Made by a program: the position numbers and the translations under genes
In this document: piece after piece, positions 18,028-27,233 of the stretch
How the letters are laid out: the number at the start of each line of letters is the position of its first letter
How positions within the stretch are numbered: position 1 is the stretch's first letter
Notes under the pieces: generated by a model
Told to the model about the DNA's origin: nothing
What the model saw: the letters and a program-made list of their open reading frames with translations, nothing else
Database searches by the model: none
Source: Acetobacter papayae JCM 25143
Lineage (GTDB): Bacteria > Pseudomonadota > Alphaproteobacteria > Acetobacterales > Acetobacteraceae
DNA: 64,000 nucleotides
NCBI RefSeq assembly: GCF_000613285.1
Contig: NZ_BAIN01000006.1
Span: forward strand, 1-64,000
Reading direction: 5' to 3'

Positions 18028-19219
18028 TTACTCAGCTTGCGGGGACAGCGTACCTGTACGGGATAAAAGAACCAGCAGAACGCCCAGCAGGCTGATAGCC
18101 AGCCCTGCGATAGACACCATGGAATACCCGAAGCCAAGCGAAAGCACGGCGCCACCCAGAGCCGCTCCTAATGCATTGCCGAGGTTGAACGCACCTATAT
18201 TAACGGATGAGGCAAGGCCCGGTGCAGCATGAGCAGCCTGCATGGTGCGCATCTGCAAGGCGGGCATGATGGAAAAACTGGCAATACCCCAGAGCAGCAC
18301 GCCAACCAGAGCCCCGGCGGGTGTCGTGGCAGCAAAGGGAAAGAGCAGCATGATCAGGCCGAGGAGCGGGAAACAGATCAGCAGCGTTCCGGCCGTGGAG
18401 CGATCTGCCGCCCGCCCACCAATGGCATTGCCGATGCTGAAGCCAACACCAATGAGCATCAAGCAATTGTCGTCAGGGTTGGGCTTGCTTTGGTAATATG
18501 TTCAAGCATCGGTACGATATACGTATACAGCTCAAACATGGCGCCCGCACCGATAACCGTCACACCCAGCGCCATCAGTGCGTTGGGCCTCAGAATGGCT
18601 TTGAGTTCTGCCGCTGCATCCGGTCTTGGTCCGGCTTCGGCTAGCGGCAGGGCAAAGGACAGGGCGGCAACGGCAACAAGACCCAGCAGGGAAATACAGG
18701 CAAAAGCGCTACGCCAGCCCAGTGTGTCGCCCAGCCATGTTGCTGCGGGCACACCAAAGATATTAGCGACAGTTAGGCCCATGAACATGCTGGCCACCGC
18801 ACTGGCCCGGCGGTTGGCCGCTACAAGGCTGGCTGCTTCCACTGCCCCCAGACCAAAGAAGGCTCCATGGGCCAGACTGGTTAAAATCCGGGTCAGCAGT
18901 AGTTGCTGGTAACTGCTGCTGGCCGCGGATGTCAGATTGCCGATCGTGTAAAGGATCATCAGGCCGATCAGCGCGTATTTGCGCGGATAGCGCGCCAGAA
19001 ACAGCGTAATGACGGGCGCTCCCCCCATCACCCCAAAAGCGTAGGCGCTAATCAGGCTGCCTGCCTTGGGAACGCTGACATGCACGCCATCGGCCAGCAC
19101 GGGCAGCAAGCCCATGGGCGTAAATTCCGTTACCCCGATGGCAAATGCACCACAGGCCAGAGACAATAAGGCGAAACCGGATGAATACTCTGCTCTCGAC
19201 AAAAGACACTACTTTCCAT
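18028..19219 (-). CDS. Major facilitator drug/sugar efflux permease (DHA1/AraJ-like), frame broken
   Basis: A 12-segment membrane transporter of about 395 residues. It begins FALLSLACGAFAIGVTEFTPMGLLP, the signature of AraJ/YdhP-like arabinose or drug efflux permeases (here split: GAFAIGVTEF and MGLLPVLADG). The frame breaks near 18460 and continues to SRTGTLSPQAE. The in-frame TTG at 19202 could be the start, but an ATG at 19219 fits better if one base is missing near 19205. It follows the transporter gene upstream by about 11 bases and precedes the MocR-type gene. Substrate unknown. Confidence 0.8.
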
Positions 19220-19230
19220 GTTCAGGTGAA

Positions 19231-20527
19231 TCAGGCGCGTTCAGGAGCTTCATTTTTATGCTGTGCGAGCAGATAGCCACAGCCTGCCCATATGAGAGCC
19301 AGAAACGCGCCTGCAAAAGAAATATAAAGCGGACTATGTGCCAGCAGCATCAGGGTTGAACTAACCCAGCCGCTGATGGCATCTCCTGCCCTGTATACCA
19401 CCGTATCCAAAAAATTCTTGGCGCGATACTTCACAGCAACCGGCATGCGTGTGAACAGCATCTCCCGGCCGGGGCGGATAAAGGCATATTCCCCTACCCG
19501 CCGAATTCCCATGACCACAGCAACCACACCAAAAGTCGGGCATGCAGCCAGAACCAGAAACCCTGCTACAATCAAGAGCGGAACGACGGTCAAAAGGCCT
19601 AGCAACCCAAACCGGCGTGCAAAAGAGCCGGTTATAAAAAGCTGGCAGATGAGCGAGAGCGCCTGAACGATTCCGTCTATCACCGAAAAAACACGGATCT
19701 GAGCACTGCGCGTGGGGAAATTTTCCGCAACCAGGCGCGCCTGTTCAAAATAAAGAAAAGTGGAGGCGGTGGTCAGCAGCATAACAAACCCTGCAAGACA
19801 CAGCAGGTAAGGTGAGCCGATGACCAGCGTAAACCCTGAGAAAGGATTCCCCGAAACCGGCTGTTGACGGGATTCCTGTTCCGCGGCGGTATCGCGTGTA
19901 AGGCGCCACCACATCAGGCGGGATTTGGCAAATGCCGCACAGCCCAGCATCAGCGCGGATGCAACGAGCAGGCCAGACACCGACAGGATATTAACCATCA
20001 GCGCGCCAAAAACCGGCCCGGCTATGCCTCCAGCGCTGGCGCCACCTGCAATAAATCCGAAGAGACGGCGCGCCTGCGCCAGATCAAACACATCTGCCAT
20101 CAGGCTCCATGATACGGAGACTACAAACAGGTTGAAAACGGATAGCCAGACAAAAAAGACACGCGCAAGCCATGGGCTGCTTGGCCAGAAAAACAGGCCG
20201 AGCGCGAAAGACAGCATATTGAGGGCGAAAAAACCGTAAATCCAGTCGACAAAACGCGTTCGTGGAACATGGGCGTTCAGCCAGCCATGAATAGGAACCG
20301 CGACCAGCATGGTGATGAACGTCGCGCTGAATAGCCATTGGAGATGATGGACACCACTGGCAATGCCCATGGCGTCACGCACGGGCCGCAGGATTGCATA
20401 GCTGGTGAAAAGAAAGAAAAAGAGCCCAAAACCCCACAATGTTGCACAAAATTCATCCGCGCGAGCATGAGTCGCCTGCTGTGCAACATGACGGATTTTT
20501 TTGAAAACGTGCCTGTTCAGAGTTCAT
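19231..20527 (-). CDS. MFS-type transporter resembling NTP/NDP (ATP/ADP) translocases
   Basis: A multi-spanning membrane protein of about 430 residues. The N-terminal LFTSYAILRPVRDAMG and the later DLAQARRLFGFIAGGASAGGIAGP are typical of the bacterial MFS group related to TlcC/NTT translocases. True nucleotide exchange is unlikely in a free-living cell, so the substrate is open. The visible long frame begins with TTG at 20439. Family-like sequence (ADEFCATLWGFG) extends upstream, and the ATG at 20527, within the end of the preceding gene, is the probable start if one A is missing from an A7 run. Confidence 0.75.
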
Positions 20528-21155
20528 GACCCCGAACAGGCACGCTGCCAGTGGCTTTGATCAGCTCGGATGCAACATCCCCGGCAGCGTTGTCCGTGTA
20601 GCTGTAGAGAATCTGGGTATTGCCGCCACCCCCATTGGCCAGACTGCTGGCATTGACGGAATTAAACGCCCGTACAAAATGTGTCTGCGGAAAAAGATGG
20701 GCGGAGTAGCGGGCTACACCTTCAGCATGGGCTTCGTTTGCGAGCGCGCCATCGCGGAAGGCATAGGCATTATCTGCATCGATCAGAATTTTTCCAGACA
20801 GTGCGGCTCCGTATTGTGCGGCAATTTCTGGCTCGGCTTTGTAAGGTACGGCAAGCACGATCACATTTGCGAAGGCAATGGCTTGTGCCACGCTGCCTGC
20901 ATGGGCATTTGGCCCCGCTTCCGCCAGAGTTATCTGTAACTGGTCAGGATGGCGGGAAGAAAACATGACCGGATAACCAGCTCGCGCCCAAAGCCGCCCG
21001 AGTGTGCCGCCAACCTGCCCTGCTCCGATAATACCGATATGGCGCGGGGTGGTCGGGTCATCCGCCGCCATGGCCGTGCGTATACTTATACCCGTTGTTA
21101 CGGCAACAGCGCCCAGAACAAGAGCACGGCGAGACAGTTGAAAGCGTGGCTGCAT
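20517..21155 (-). CDS. NADP-binding F420-reductase-like oxidoreductase with a Tat signal
   Basis: A 212-residue Rossmann-fold protein (IGIIGAGQVGGTLGRLWARA, split: IGAGQVGG then SSRHP, the usual NADP-phosphate site) of the coenzyme F420-dependent NADP oxidoreductase family. The N-terminus carries a twin-arginine signal, LSRRALVLGA, with cleavage near AMA-AD. The ATG at 21155 has an AGGAGA upstream. A NADP-binding enzyme exported in folded form is unusual; cofactor and substrate cannot be deduced. It overlaps the next gene's probable start by 11 bases. Confidence 0.78.
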   Translation of the reverse strand: MQPRFQLSRRALVLGAVAVTTGISIRTAMAADDPTTPRHIGIIGAGQVGGTLGRLWARAGYPVMFSSRHPDQLQITLAEAGPNAHAGSVAQAIAFANVIVLAVPYKAEPEIAAQYGAALSGKILIDADNAYAFRDGALANEAHAEGVARYSAHLFPQTHFVRAFNSVNASSLANGGGGNTQILYSYTDNAAGDVASELIKATGSVPVRGHEL

Positions 21156-21294
21156 AGGTGATTTCTCCTGTTTCAGTCCTTTCTGGCAAGGTTTGTGCCT
21201 TTGCCGAGGGGGCTGCCCCGCGCAGTCCATGAGCAATTCAGGGCTCTGCCTTGCTGGACTGCTGCGGGCTCAAAGTCGGGTGCAATCCGGGGGA

Positions 21295-21777
21295 TTAATG
21301 CTGATGTCTGGGGTCATCTCTGGGGTTGAGATAGGTCATTTCAAACGGGCCAACTCCCGAAACCTGCAAAATAACCGGGTGATCGCCTGCTTTGAGAGCA
21401 TGCGCCATATTGACAGGGAGATGTACGAAGCCACCAGACGCCATATGATGTGTGGTCGCGTTTGTCATGCTGGTGCCTGTATAGTGATCAAGCCCGCCAG
21501 ATATGACTGTCAGCATTTCATCAAGATTATGGGTGTGCAGGGGAATAAAGCTGTGTGGCGGCATCATCACCCGAAGGGTGAATGGCTCGTGCTTGGCAAG
21601 ATCGCCATATAAGTAGGCTATCTTGATTCCAGAGGGGAAAATGGCCGGGGCTGGTTGCCATACAACCGCCCCGGCATCCGCAATGATTTTCTCTCCCTGA
21701 TGTCCTTCAGCAAAGGCCTGATTCATCAGAGGGGTGGCCCACAGAATGGCCGACAGAAGAAAATAAAAGCGTTTCAT
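21295..21777 (-). CDS. Periplasmic cupin-domain protein
   Basis: A 160-residue protein with a Sec signal peptide (cleavage near AFA-EG) and a single cupin barrel. The metal-binding cupin motif 1 reads PLHTHNLDEMLTVISG and motif 2 is around GGFVHLPVNMAHA. A manganese- or iron-dependent enzyme or a binding protein is possible. It lies in the same direction as the oxidoreductase and transporters and may share their transcript. Confidence 0.78.
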   Translation of the reverse strand: MKRFYFLLSAILWATPLMNQAFAEGHQGEKIIADAGAVVWQPAPAIFPSGIKIAYLYGDLAKHEPFTLRVMMPPHSFIPLHTHNLDEMLTVISGGLDHYTGTSMTNATTHHMASGGFVHLPVNMAHALKAGDHPVILQVSGVGPFEMTYLNPRDDPRHQH

Positions 21778-21798
21778 ATTAACCTTAACTTAACGTTA

Positions 21799-22260
21799 TT
21801 ACCAGCCGTAAGGCCCCATGCCTGGGTTCCAGTTACCCCATGCAGGATCCCAGCCGACCCATCCTGGTCCCATGCCCCAATCACCCCAGTTCCATGCGGC
21901 ATCGTCATAATCAATAGCCGTTTCCTGCTGCTCGTTCGCCAATGTTTTTTGCTGGCGGTACTGCTGGTAAGCACTAAAGGCTTTCTGATCACCTACATAC
22001 AGGCAATCACAAACGGTGGGATCGGCATAGACATAGAATACCTTACCGTCATGAATACGGCGTACAAACCGATGAGCAGGCAGCTTGTTCAGCATTGTCT
22101 GCCTTTGTGATGTATCCGCCAGATGGAAGGCAAAACCTGCCGCAGCCAGATGGTCTTCCTTGCTTTCAATACGCTGCGCGCTGGTTGCGCAGCTACTCAG
22201 CAGCAACAGCCCGGCACATACAGCACCAGAAATCGATTTTGCATGAATTTTAAAAGGCAT
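21799..22260 (-). CDS. Lipoprotein with Gly/Trp-rich tail, unknown function
   Basis: A 153-residue protein with a lipobox (LLLLSSCATSA). The middle has DPTVCDCLYVGDQKAF, with a CDC cysteine pair. The C-terminus is rich in W, G, N and P (AWNWGDWGMGPG, then WDPAWGNWNPGMGPYGW). Such low-complexity tails occur in surface lipoproteins of acetic acid bacteria, but I cannot assign a function. The gene ends 21 bases before the cupin gene. Confidence 0.65.
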   Translation of the reverse strand: MPFKIHAKSISGAVCAGLLLLSSCATSAQRIESKEDHLAAAGFAFHLADTSQRQTMLNKLPAHRFVRRIHDGKVFYVYADPTVCDCLYVGDQKAFSAYQQYRQQKTLANEQQETAIDYDDAAWNWGDWGMGPGWVGWDPAWGNWNPGMGPYGW

Positions 22261-22526
22261 GGCACTTCCTCTACGTATTCGTGTCGGTAGGAATGCTCAT
22301 TAGCAATAAAATATAGACTACTTTCAATAGCGTATTTCCATAAAATATCTTTATGTGCCTAATTATACAAAATGCACATAAAATTTATATTTAATTATAG
22401 TTTATGGTTTATAGTCCCGAATAAAGTTAACGAGATATTGATTTGTTGTGGAATTTCATGGGTCATGAGTTTTTGATATCAACTATATTTCTCATATACA
22501 AATCATCACGAGCGCATGAAAAAATT

Positions 22527-22844
22527 TCAAAAATCGTAAGGGGTTATTTGTTCCATAATAATTTTATTATCGTAATATTTTTTCTTTATCCGGTTTTGCC
22601 GGAGGGATATATCTGAGCACGCCTTATTCATTTCCTTGGAGAGTATGATTTTTCTTTCACGCGGAAGGCTTTCATCCCATTCCCCGGAAAGATACTGGCA
22701 AATCTCGGCATCGTGTAAAAAGCGTTTAACATCTTGCGGAAGATTTTCTTTGTTTTGTGCATGGGCGCTATAGGAGGTGGCCATGCACATTGTCATCATT
22801 AAAGTAGTGACAAGAAAATACTTACAAATGTCCACCAAGTTCAT
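22527..22844 (-). CDS. Small secreted protein, AT-rich gene
   Basis: A 105-residue protein with a signal peptide (cleavage near AHA-QN). The mature part, about 75 residues, has two cysteines in an AEICQYLSGEWDESLP...MNKACSDI arrangement, similar in feel to small proteobacterial secreted proteins with a C...GEWD...C pattern. Its composition is clearly more AT-rich than its neighbours and the 265 bases downstream hold no gene, which suggests local transfer or a poorly expressed gene. Function unknown. Confidence 0.6.
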   Translation of the reverse strand: MNLVDICKYFLVTTLMMTMCMATSYSAHAQNKENLPQDVKRFLHDAEICQYLSGEWDESLPRERKIILSKEMNKACSDISLRQNRIKKKYYDNKIIMEQITPYDF

Positions 22845-23049
22845 GGGCTATACCCTCAGTCATTCTATAGACGGATATAGAGTTTGTGCATTTTGTTGGT
22901 AATTTGGACAAGCACATAAAACTGCGGGGTGGGCAGCCACATCCATTGGCCAAACGAAGCTTGGAGTGTTTTCCTCAATCTCAGTGAGATTGGATGATGT
23001 TTTCTTTATGGGAGTTTTTCTGTAACCCGCAGAAAACTGGGGCAAACCG

Positions 23050-23124
23050 TGGTGGGTGCGACAGGGATTGAACCTGTGACCCCCGCCGTGTGAAGGCGAT
23101 GCTCTACCGCTGAGCTACGCACCC
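23050..23124 (-). tRNA. tRNA-Val (anticodon CAC)
   Basis: A 75-base tRNA with encoded CCA. The 7-bp acceptor stem is GGGTGCG / CGCACCC, the D arm carries AGCTCAGCGGTAGAGC, the anticodon loop is TTCACAC, giving CAC (Val, codon GTG), and the T arm has GGTTCAATCCC. Stems pair well. Confidence 0.95.
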
Positions 23125-23365
23125 CGGTTTGTGGGGCTGTTCTTAGCCTGAGCGTTGCTGACTGGCAAGAGGGATAATTGTGGAATGTGAATTTTTTCTT
23201 TTATTTCTGTCCCATGGCCCCAATCCGCTTGCTGTGGGCTGTGCTTTCTCCCTGGACTGGCTCTGTCTTTCTGGGCTTCTTCTTCCTTTCCCTGTCCGAA
23301 CGCGGCATTAGAACACATTAAGTGCCCGAAAGTGGCATGCCCTGTGGCGGATAGCGGGTGGGAAC

Positions 23366-24348
23366 GTGCTGGATAGTTTTGCTTTTCATGCAGGGCAGAT
23401 GGTGGTGGCATTGCTGCTTGATGCCCTGCTGGGTTGGCCCGCGCTGGTTTTTGCTCGCATTGGGCATCCGGTAAGCTGGATCGGGCATGTGGTGTCAGGG
23501 TTAGACCGGAACTGGAACCGTGACGTGCTCTCTCCTGTATTGCGCAGGCTTGCTGGTGTGGGAGTCGTGCTGGTTGTTACCGGTCTTGCCGGGGGCGTTG
23601 GTCTGGGTTTGTGCTTCTTGCTGCCTCATAACGGCCTAGGGGTTCTGATTGGAGGGGGGCTGGCATGGCCTCTTCTAGCCGTGCGTTCGCTTTATGCGCA
23701 TGTTCTGGCGGTTGTTCAGCCTTTGAGTGCGGGAGATATGCCCGGTGCGCGCAAGGCTGTGTCCATGATTGTGGGGCGAGACCCGAATGTGCTGGACAGT
23801 GCGGGCATTGCCCGCGCTGCGGCGGAAAGTCTGGCTGAAAATACGTCCGACGGCGTGGTGGCACCGTTATTCTGGGGTATGCTGCTCGGTTTGCCCGGCC
23901 TTTATGCCTACAAAGCCATCAACACCATGGATTCCATGATTGCCAACCGCACGCCTCGCTACAGGTTGTTCGGGTGGGCCGCGGCGCGGGTGGATGATGT
24001 GGTGAATATTGTGCCGGCGCGGTTGTCTGGCGTTTTATACGCGCTCGCAAGTGCCGCTCCATTACGGGCATTTAGGGTTATGCTGCGTGATGCCCGGCGG
24101 CATCGTTCCCCCAATGCAGGTTGGCCAGAAGCCGCCATGGCTGGCGGGTTAGGTATTCGCCTCTCTGGGCCGCGTCTGTATGCGGAAGGCCCCAGCCGCG
24201 ACCCATGGCTGAATGATGGAGCTCCTGACCCCACACCAACTGATCTGGCTGCCGGCTGGTTCTTTACCGGCGGGTTGTGCTGCTGGCGACGTTGTTTCTG
24301 CTGATACTGTTTTTTACCGGCAGCCCGCTATACGGAGCAGGCCGGTAA
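23366..24348 (+). CDS. cobD: Adenosylcobinamide-phosphate synthase CobD/CbiB, C-terminal frame break
   Basis: A membrane enzyme that attaches aminopropanol to adenosylcobyric acid. Family marks are LLLDALLGWP, HPVSWIGH, ESLAENTSDGVVAPLFW and NTMDSMIANRTPRY. The frame shifts near 24260; the next frame ends in the expected hydrophobic tail ([19 protein letters not shown]) at 24348. The start is GTG at 23366 with a GGTGGGA upstream, or ATG at 23399. It overlaps the end of the minus-strand cobQ by 35 bases, tail to tail. Confidence 0.92.
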
Positions 24349-25764
24349 CATCGACATGGCGCTCAATATGTGCGGCTAGCGCATCGAGTGTTTGTTCCAT
24401 TTTTTCCGAGTAGCGCAATGTGGAAGGCTGTCCGCCTAGCCCTGCGATAAAAGCGGTGCGGAAGCGATCATCCGTAAACAGACCGTGGAGATAGGTGCCG
24501 CAGATGAGCCCATCCGCCGACTGAGCGCCCTCCGCCCTGCCCTGCACGGCAGCAAACGGGCGAAGCCGGTCTGGTCCCTCCGTCGTGCCGAGGTGAATTT
24601 CATAACCGCATACCGGTTGACCGCTGGCAGCGTGAACGGCCTCTACCCGTCTAACATGTTTTTCCGCCAGCATGGTGGTTTCGACATTGAGTAGGCCCAG
24701 ACCGGGCATATTGCCAGCAGGCCCTTCCAGCCCAAGGGGGTCGCTTACACTATTACCCAGAATCTGGTAACCGCCGCAGATACCCAAAACATGCCCGCCC
24801 CGTCGCACATGGGCAGAAATATCGATATCCCAACCCTGGCTGCGTATAAACTCCAGATCAAGGCGGGTATTTTTCGTGCCGGGCAGAATAATCAGGTCAC
24901 AATCTCCCGCGATTGCCTGCCCCGGCGCTATCATGGTCAGGTCAATGCTGGGTTCCTGTGCCAGAGGGTCCAGATCATCAAAATTGGCAATGCGTGAGAG
25001 CATGGGCACGGCCACTTTTATCCGCCCGCCAGAAGAGGTTCTGCGCAGATCGAGCGCGTCTTCCGCCGGAAGGGTGCTAGCGGCCGCAAACCATGGCAGA
25101 ACGCCAAAACCCGGCCAGCCGGTTTTTTGACGGATCAGGCATAACCGTCATCAAACAGGCTTGGGTCACCACGAAATTTATTGACGATAAAGCCTTTTAC
25201 CATGGCAGCGTCAGTTTCAGGCAGAACAGCCTGTGTGCCTATGATCTGGGCAATAACACCGCCTCGGTCGATATCCCCTACAAGAATGACCGGCACATTC
25301 GCCGCACAGGCAAACCCCATATTGGCAATATCATTCTGCCGCAGGTTGACCTCGGCCGGGCTTCCAGCTCCTTCAACCAGTACCAGATCATAGGCTTCAT
25401 GTAGGCGATGAAAGCTTTCCAGAACGGCTGGCATGAGTGCGGGTTTGAGTAAGGCGTAGTCGCGCGCCTGAACGGTGGCACGCACCTGCCCCTGTACCAC
25501 AACCTGACTACCCCGGTCGGATTCAGGCTTGAGTAGCACGGGGTTCATGTCCGTATGGGGTTCAAGCCCGCAGGCCAGTGCCTGAAGGGCCTGCGCGCGG
25601 CCTATTTCGCCCCCATTGGCAGTAACGGCAGCATTGTTGGACATATTCTGGGGTTTGAAAGGGGCAACACGCAGCCCCCTCCGCAGAGCGGCACGCGCCA
25701 GGCCGGCAACGAACAGAGATTTTCCCACATTCGAACCGGTGCCCTGAATCATCAGTGCGGGCAT
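24314..25764 (-). CDS. cobQ: Cobyric acid synthase, frame break near 25138
   Basis: Amidates adenosylcobyrinic acid a,c-diamide at four positions. The N-terminal dethiobiotin-synthetase-like ATPase domain has [12 protein letters not shown]; the C-terminal glutamine amidotransferase domain has [10 protein letters not shown] (catalytic cysteine) and a YLHGLFTDD histidine region. The frame breaks at about 25138, with [16 protein letters not shown] continuing after one missing base. Repaired length is about 483 residues, the usual size. cobO follows upstream by 12 bases. Confidence 0.95.
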
Positions 25765-25776
25765 GGGTAGGCGTCC

Positions 25777-26424
25777 TTAAAACTCGACGCCGGGCTGCGC
25801 CTTGATCCCGGCGCGGAACGGATGCTTGAGCAGGGTCATTTCGGTAACCAGATCGGCCAGTTCAATGAGTTCCGGCTTTGCGTTGCGGCCTGTCAGCACG
25901 ACATGGGTCAAAGGCGGCTTTTCTTCACGCAGGAAGGCCAGCACGTCTTCAATGGGCAGGTAGTCATACCGTAGGGCAATATTGATCTCGTCCAGCAAAA
26001 CCATACGGATTTCTGGGTTGCGGATCAGTTCCTTGGCTTTTTCCCAACCACGGCGGGCTGCGGCGATATCGCGCGCCTTGTCCTGAGTTTCCCATGTGAA
26101 CCCCTCGCCCATGGCGTAAAACTGGCAGAGTCCACCAAAATGCGTCTCGATCAGCCGCCGTTCGCCAGTATCCCATCCGCCCTTGATAAACTGCACGACA
26201 GCGCAGGGCATTTCATGGGCGATACAGCGCAGGATCATGCCAAAACCGGATGAGGATTTGCCTTTGCCCGCCCCGGTATGGACGATCACGAGGCCTTTCT
26301 CCCCTTCCTTTGTGGCCATCATCCGATCCCGTGCGGCTTTGATGCGCGCCATTTTCTGTGCGTGCTGGGCGGCATCATCCGTGGTGGTGGGTTCGTTTTG
26401 AGGCTGGGTAGAAGATGTTGGCAT
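25777..26424 (-). CDS. cobO: Cob(I)yrinic acid a,c-diamide adenosyltransferase
   Basis: Transfers the adenosyl group of ATP to cobalt. The frame is intact; the P-loop VHTGAGKGKSSSG and the ending ...HPFRAGIKAQPGVEF are typical of the CobO/BtuR family. I chose the ATG at 26424, which gives 215 residues; the longer frame upstream reads into non-family sequence. It is transcribed away from the riboswitch-controlled genes, together with cobQ. Confidence 0.95.
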   Translation of the reverse strand: MPTSSTQPQNEPTTTDDAAQHAQKMARIKAARDRMMATKEGEKGLVIVHTGAGKGKSSSGFGMILRCIAHEMPCAVVQFIKGGWDTGERRLIETHFGGLCQFYAMGEGFTWETQDKARDIAAARRGWEKAKELIRNPEIRMVLLDEINIALRYDYLPIEDVLAFLREEKPPLTHVVLTGRNAKPELIELADLVTEMTLLKHPFRAGIKAQPGVEF

Positions 26425-26507
26425 GAGTACGGAAGCTTCCGGTCCTGTCTGAGAATAGGCTCCAGCTTGACAGATGCGGCCTGCTAGCTCAATCCACTCA
26501 GGCTGGT

Positions 26508-26718
26508 TCCTGTGCCTGCCACCATGGCGGACATGGGCGAAGAGGGAATGCAGAAGAAAGCGGGCCTGCCCGCTTTCCATAACGCAGCCGCCCCCGCGAC
26601 CGTCAGCAGATCAGGTTTCCCCCGGAGCCACTGAGCGCAGGTTCGGGAAGGCGGGGAGGCCATGGGTGTTCGCGCCCGGATCTGTCAGCCGGGAGACCTG
26701 CCAGCACGGATTGAACGG
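26508..26718 (+). promoter_or_regulatory. Cobalamin riboswitch
   Basis: Core elements of the adenosylcobalamin riboswitch are present in order on the plus strand. They are an early GGGAATGCAG region, the invariant GCAGCCGCCCCCGCGACCG block (26584-26602), GCCACTG, GGGAAGGCGGGGAGG, and the B12-box AGCCGGGAGACCTGCC near 26697-26712. It lies in front of the DUF1636-cobW-cobN genes. When coenzyme B12 is bound it should lower their expression. Outer limits are approximate. Confidence 0.92.
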
Positions 26719-26826
26719 ACAGCCGGGGTGCGCTGTGGCCGGATATTCAGCCCTGTGCGCATGTCATGCGGGCTGGGTCTTGCCATACCCACGCCCTGTC
26801 CCATGACAGACAAGGGCGCAGCACAG

Positions 26827-27233
26827 ATGGCCGCAGAAACACCCTCCGCTCAGACAATCCTTTATGTCTGTTCAACCTGCCGGGCTGGCGTGGCCCCAAT
26901 AGAGGGGCAGCCTGTAGCGGGTGCCCGCCTGCTCGCTGCCCTGCAGGTCGCTCAGGAGGCTTCTTCGGTCGACGCCGAAGATAGGCCCCGTCCGGTTATT
27001 CGTGCGGTAGAATGTCTTTCTGCCTGCTCACGGGGCTGTGCCATAGCCCTCGCCCGACCCGGTTCATGGACCTATATCTATGGCAATCTGAGCGAGGCCG
27101 ATGTGGCGGATATTCTGCTGGGCGCTCAGGGCTACATAGCCAGTGCCGATGGCATTCCACCGTGCGTGAACGCCCTGTTATTTTCCGCAAGCAATGCGTT
27201 GCCCGTATTCCTCCACAGGAGATTGCACCATGA
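26827..27233 (+). CDS. DUF1636 family protein (cysteine-rich, cobalamin-linked), frame break near 27160
   Basis: The first gene under the cobalamin riboswitch. It has CSTCRAG near the N-terminus and AVECLSACSRGCAIAL mid-protein, a cysteine pattern like thioredoxin-fold ferredoxins of the DUF1636 family, often found beside cobW. The frame shifts near 27160; after one missing G the sequence runs to PPQEIAP and a stop that overlaps the cobW ATG (ATGA). The start may be 26827 or 26803. It may bind a metal or an Fe-S cluster; function unproven. Confidence 0.8.

Noticed and set aside
22860-23045. Possible 61-residue minus-strand gene beside the tRNA
   Set aside because: No ribosome binding site, no recognisable sequence, and low-complexity composition; not supported.
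23300-23365. Second cobalamin riboswitch before cobD
   Set aside because: No B12-box or GCAGCC core is visible there; the only one is near 26.5-26.7 kb.
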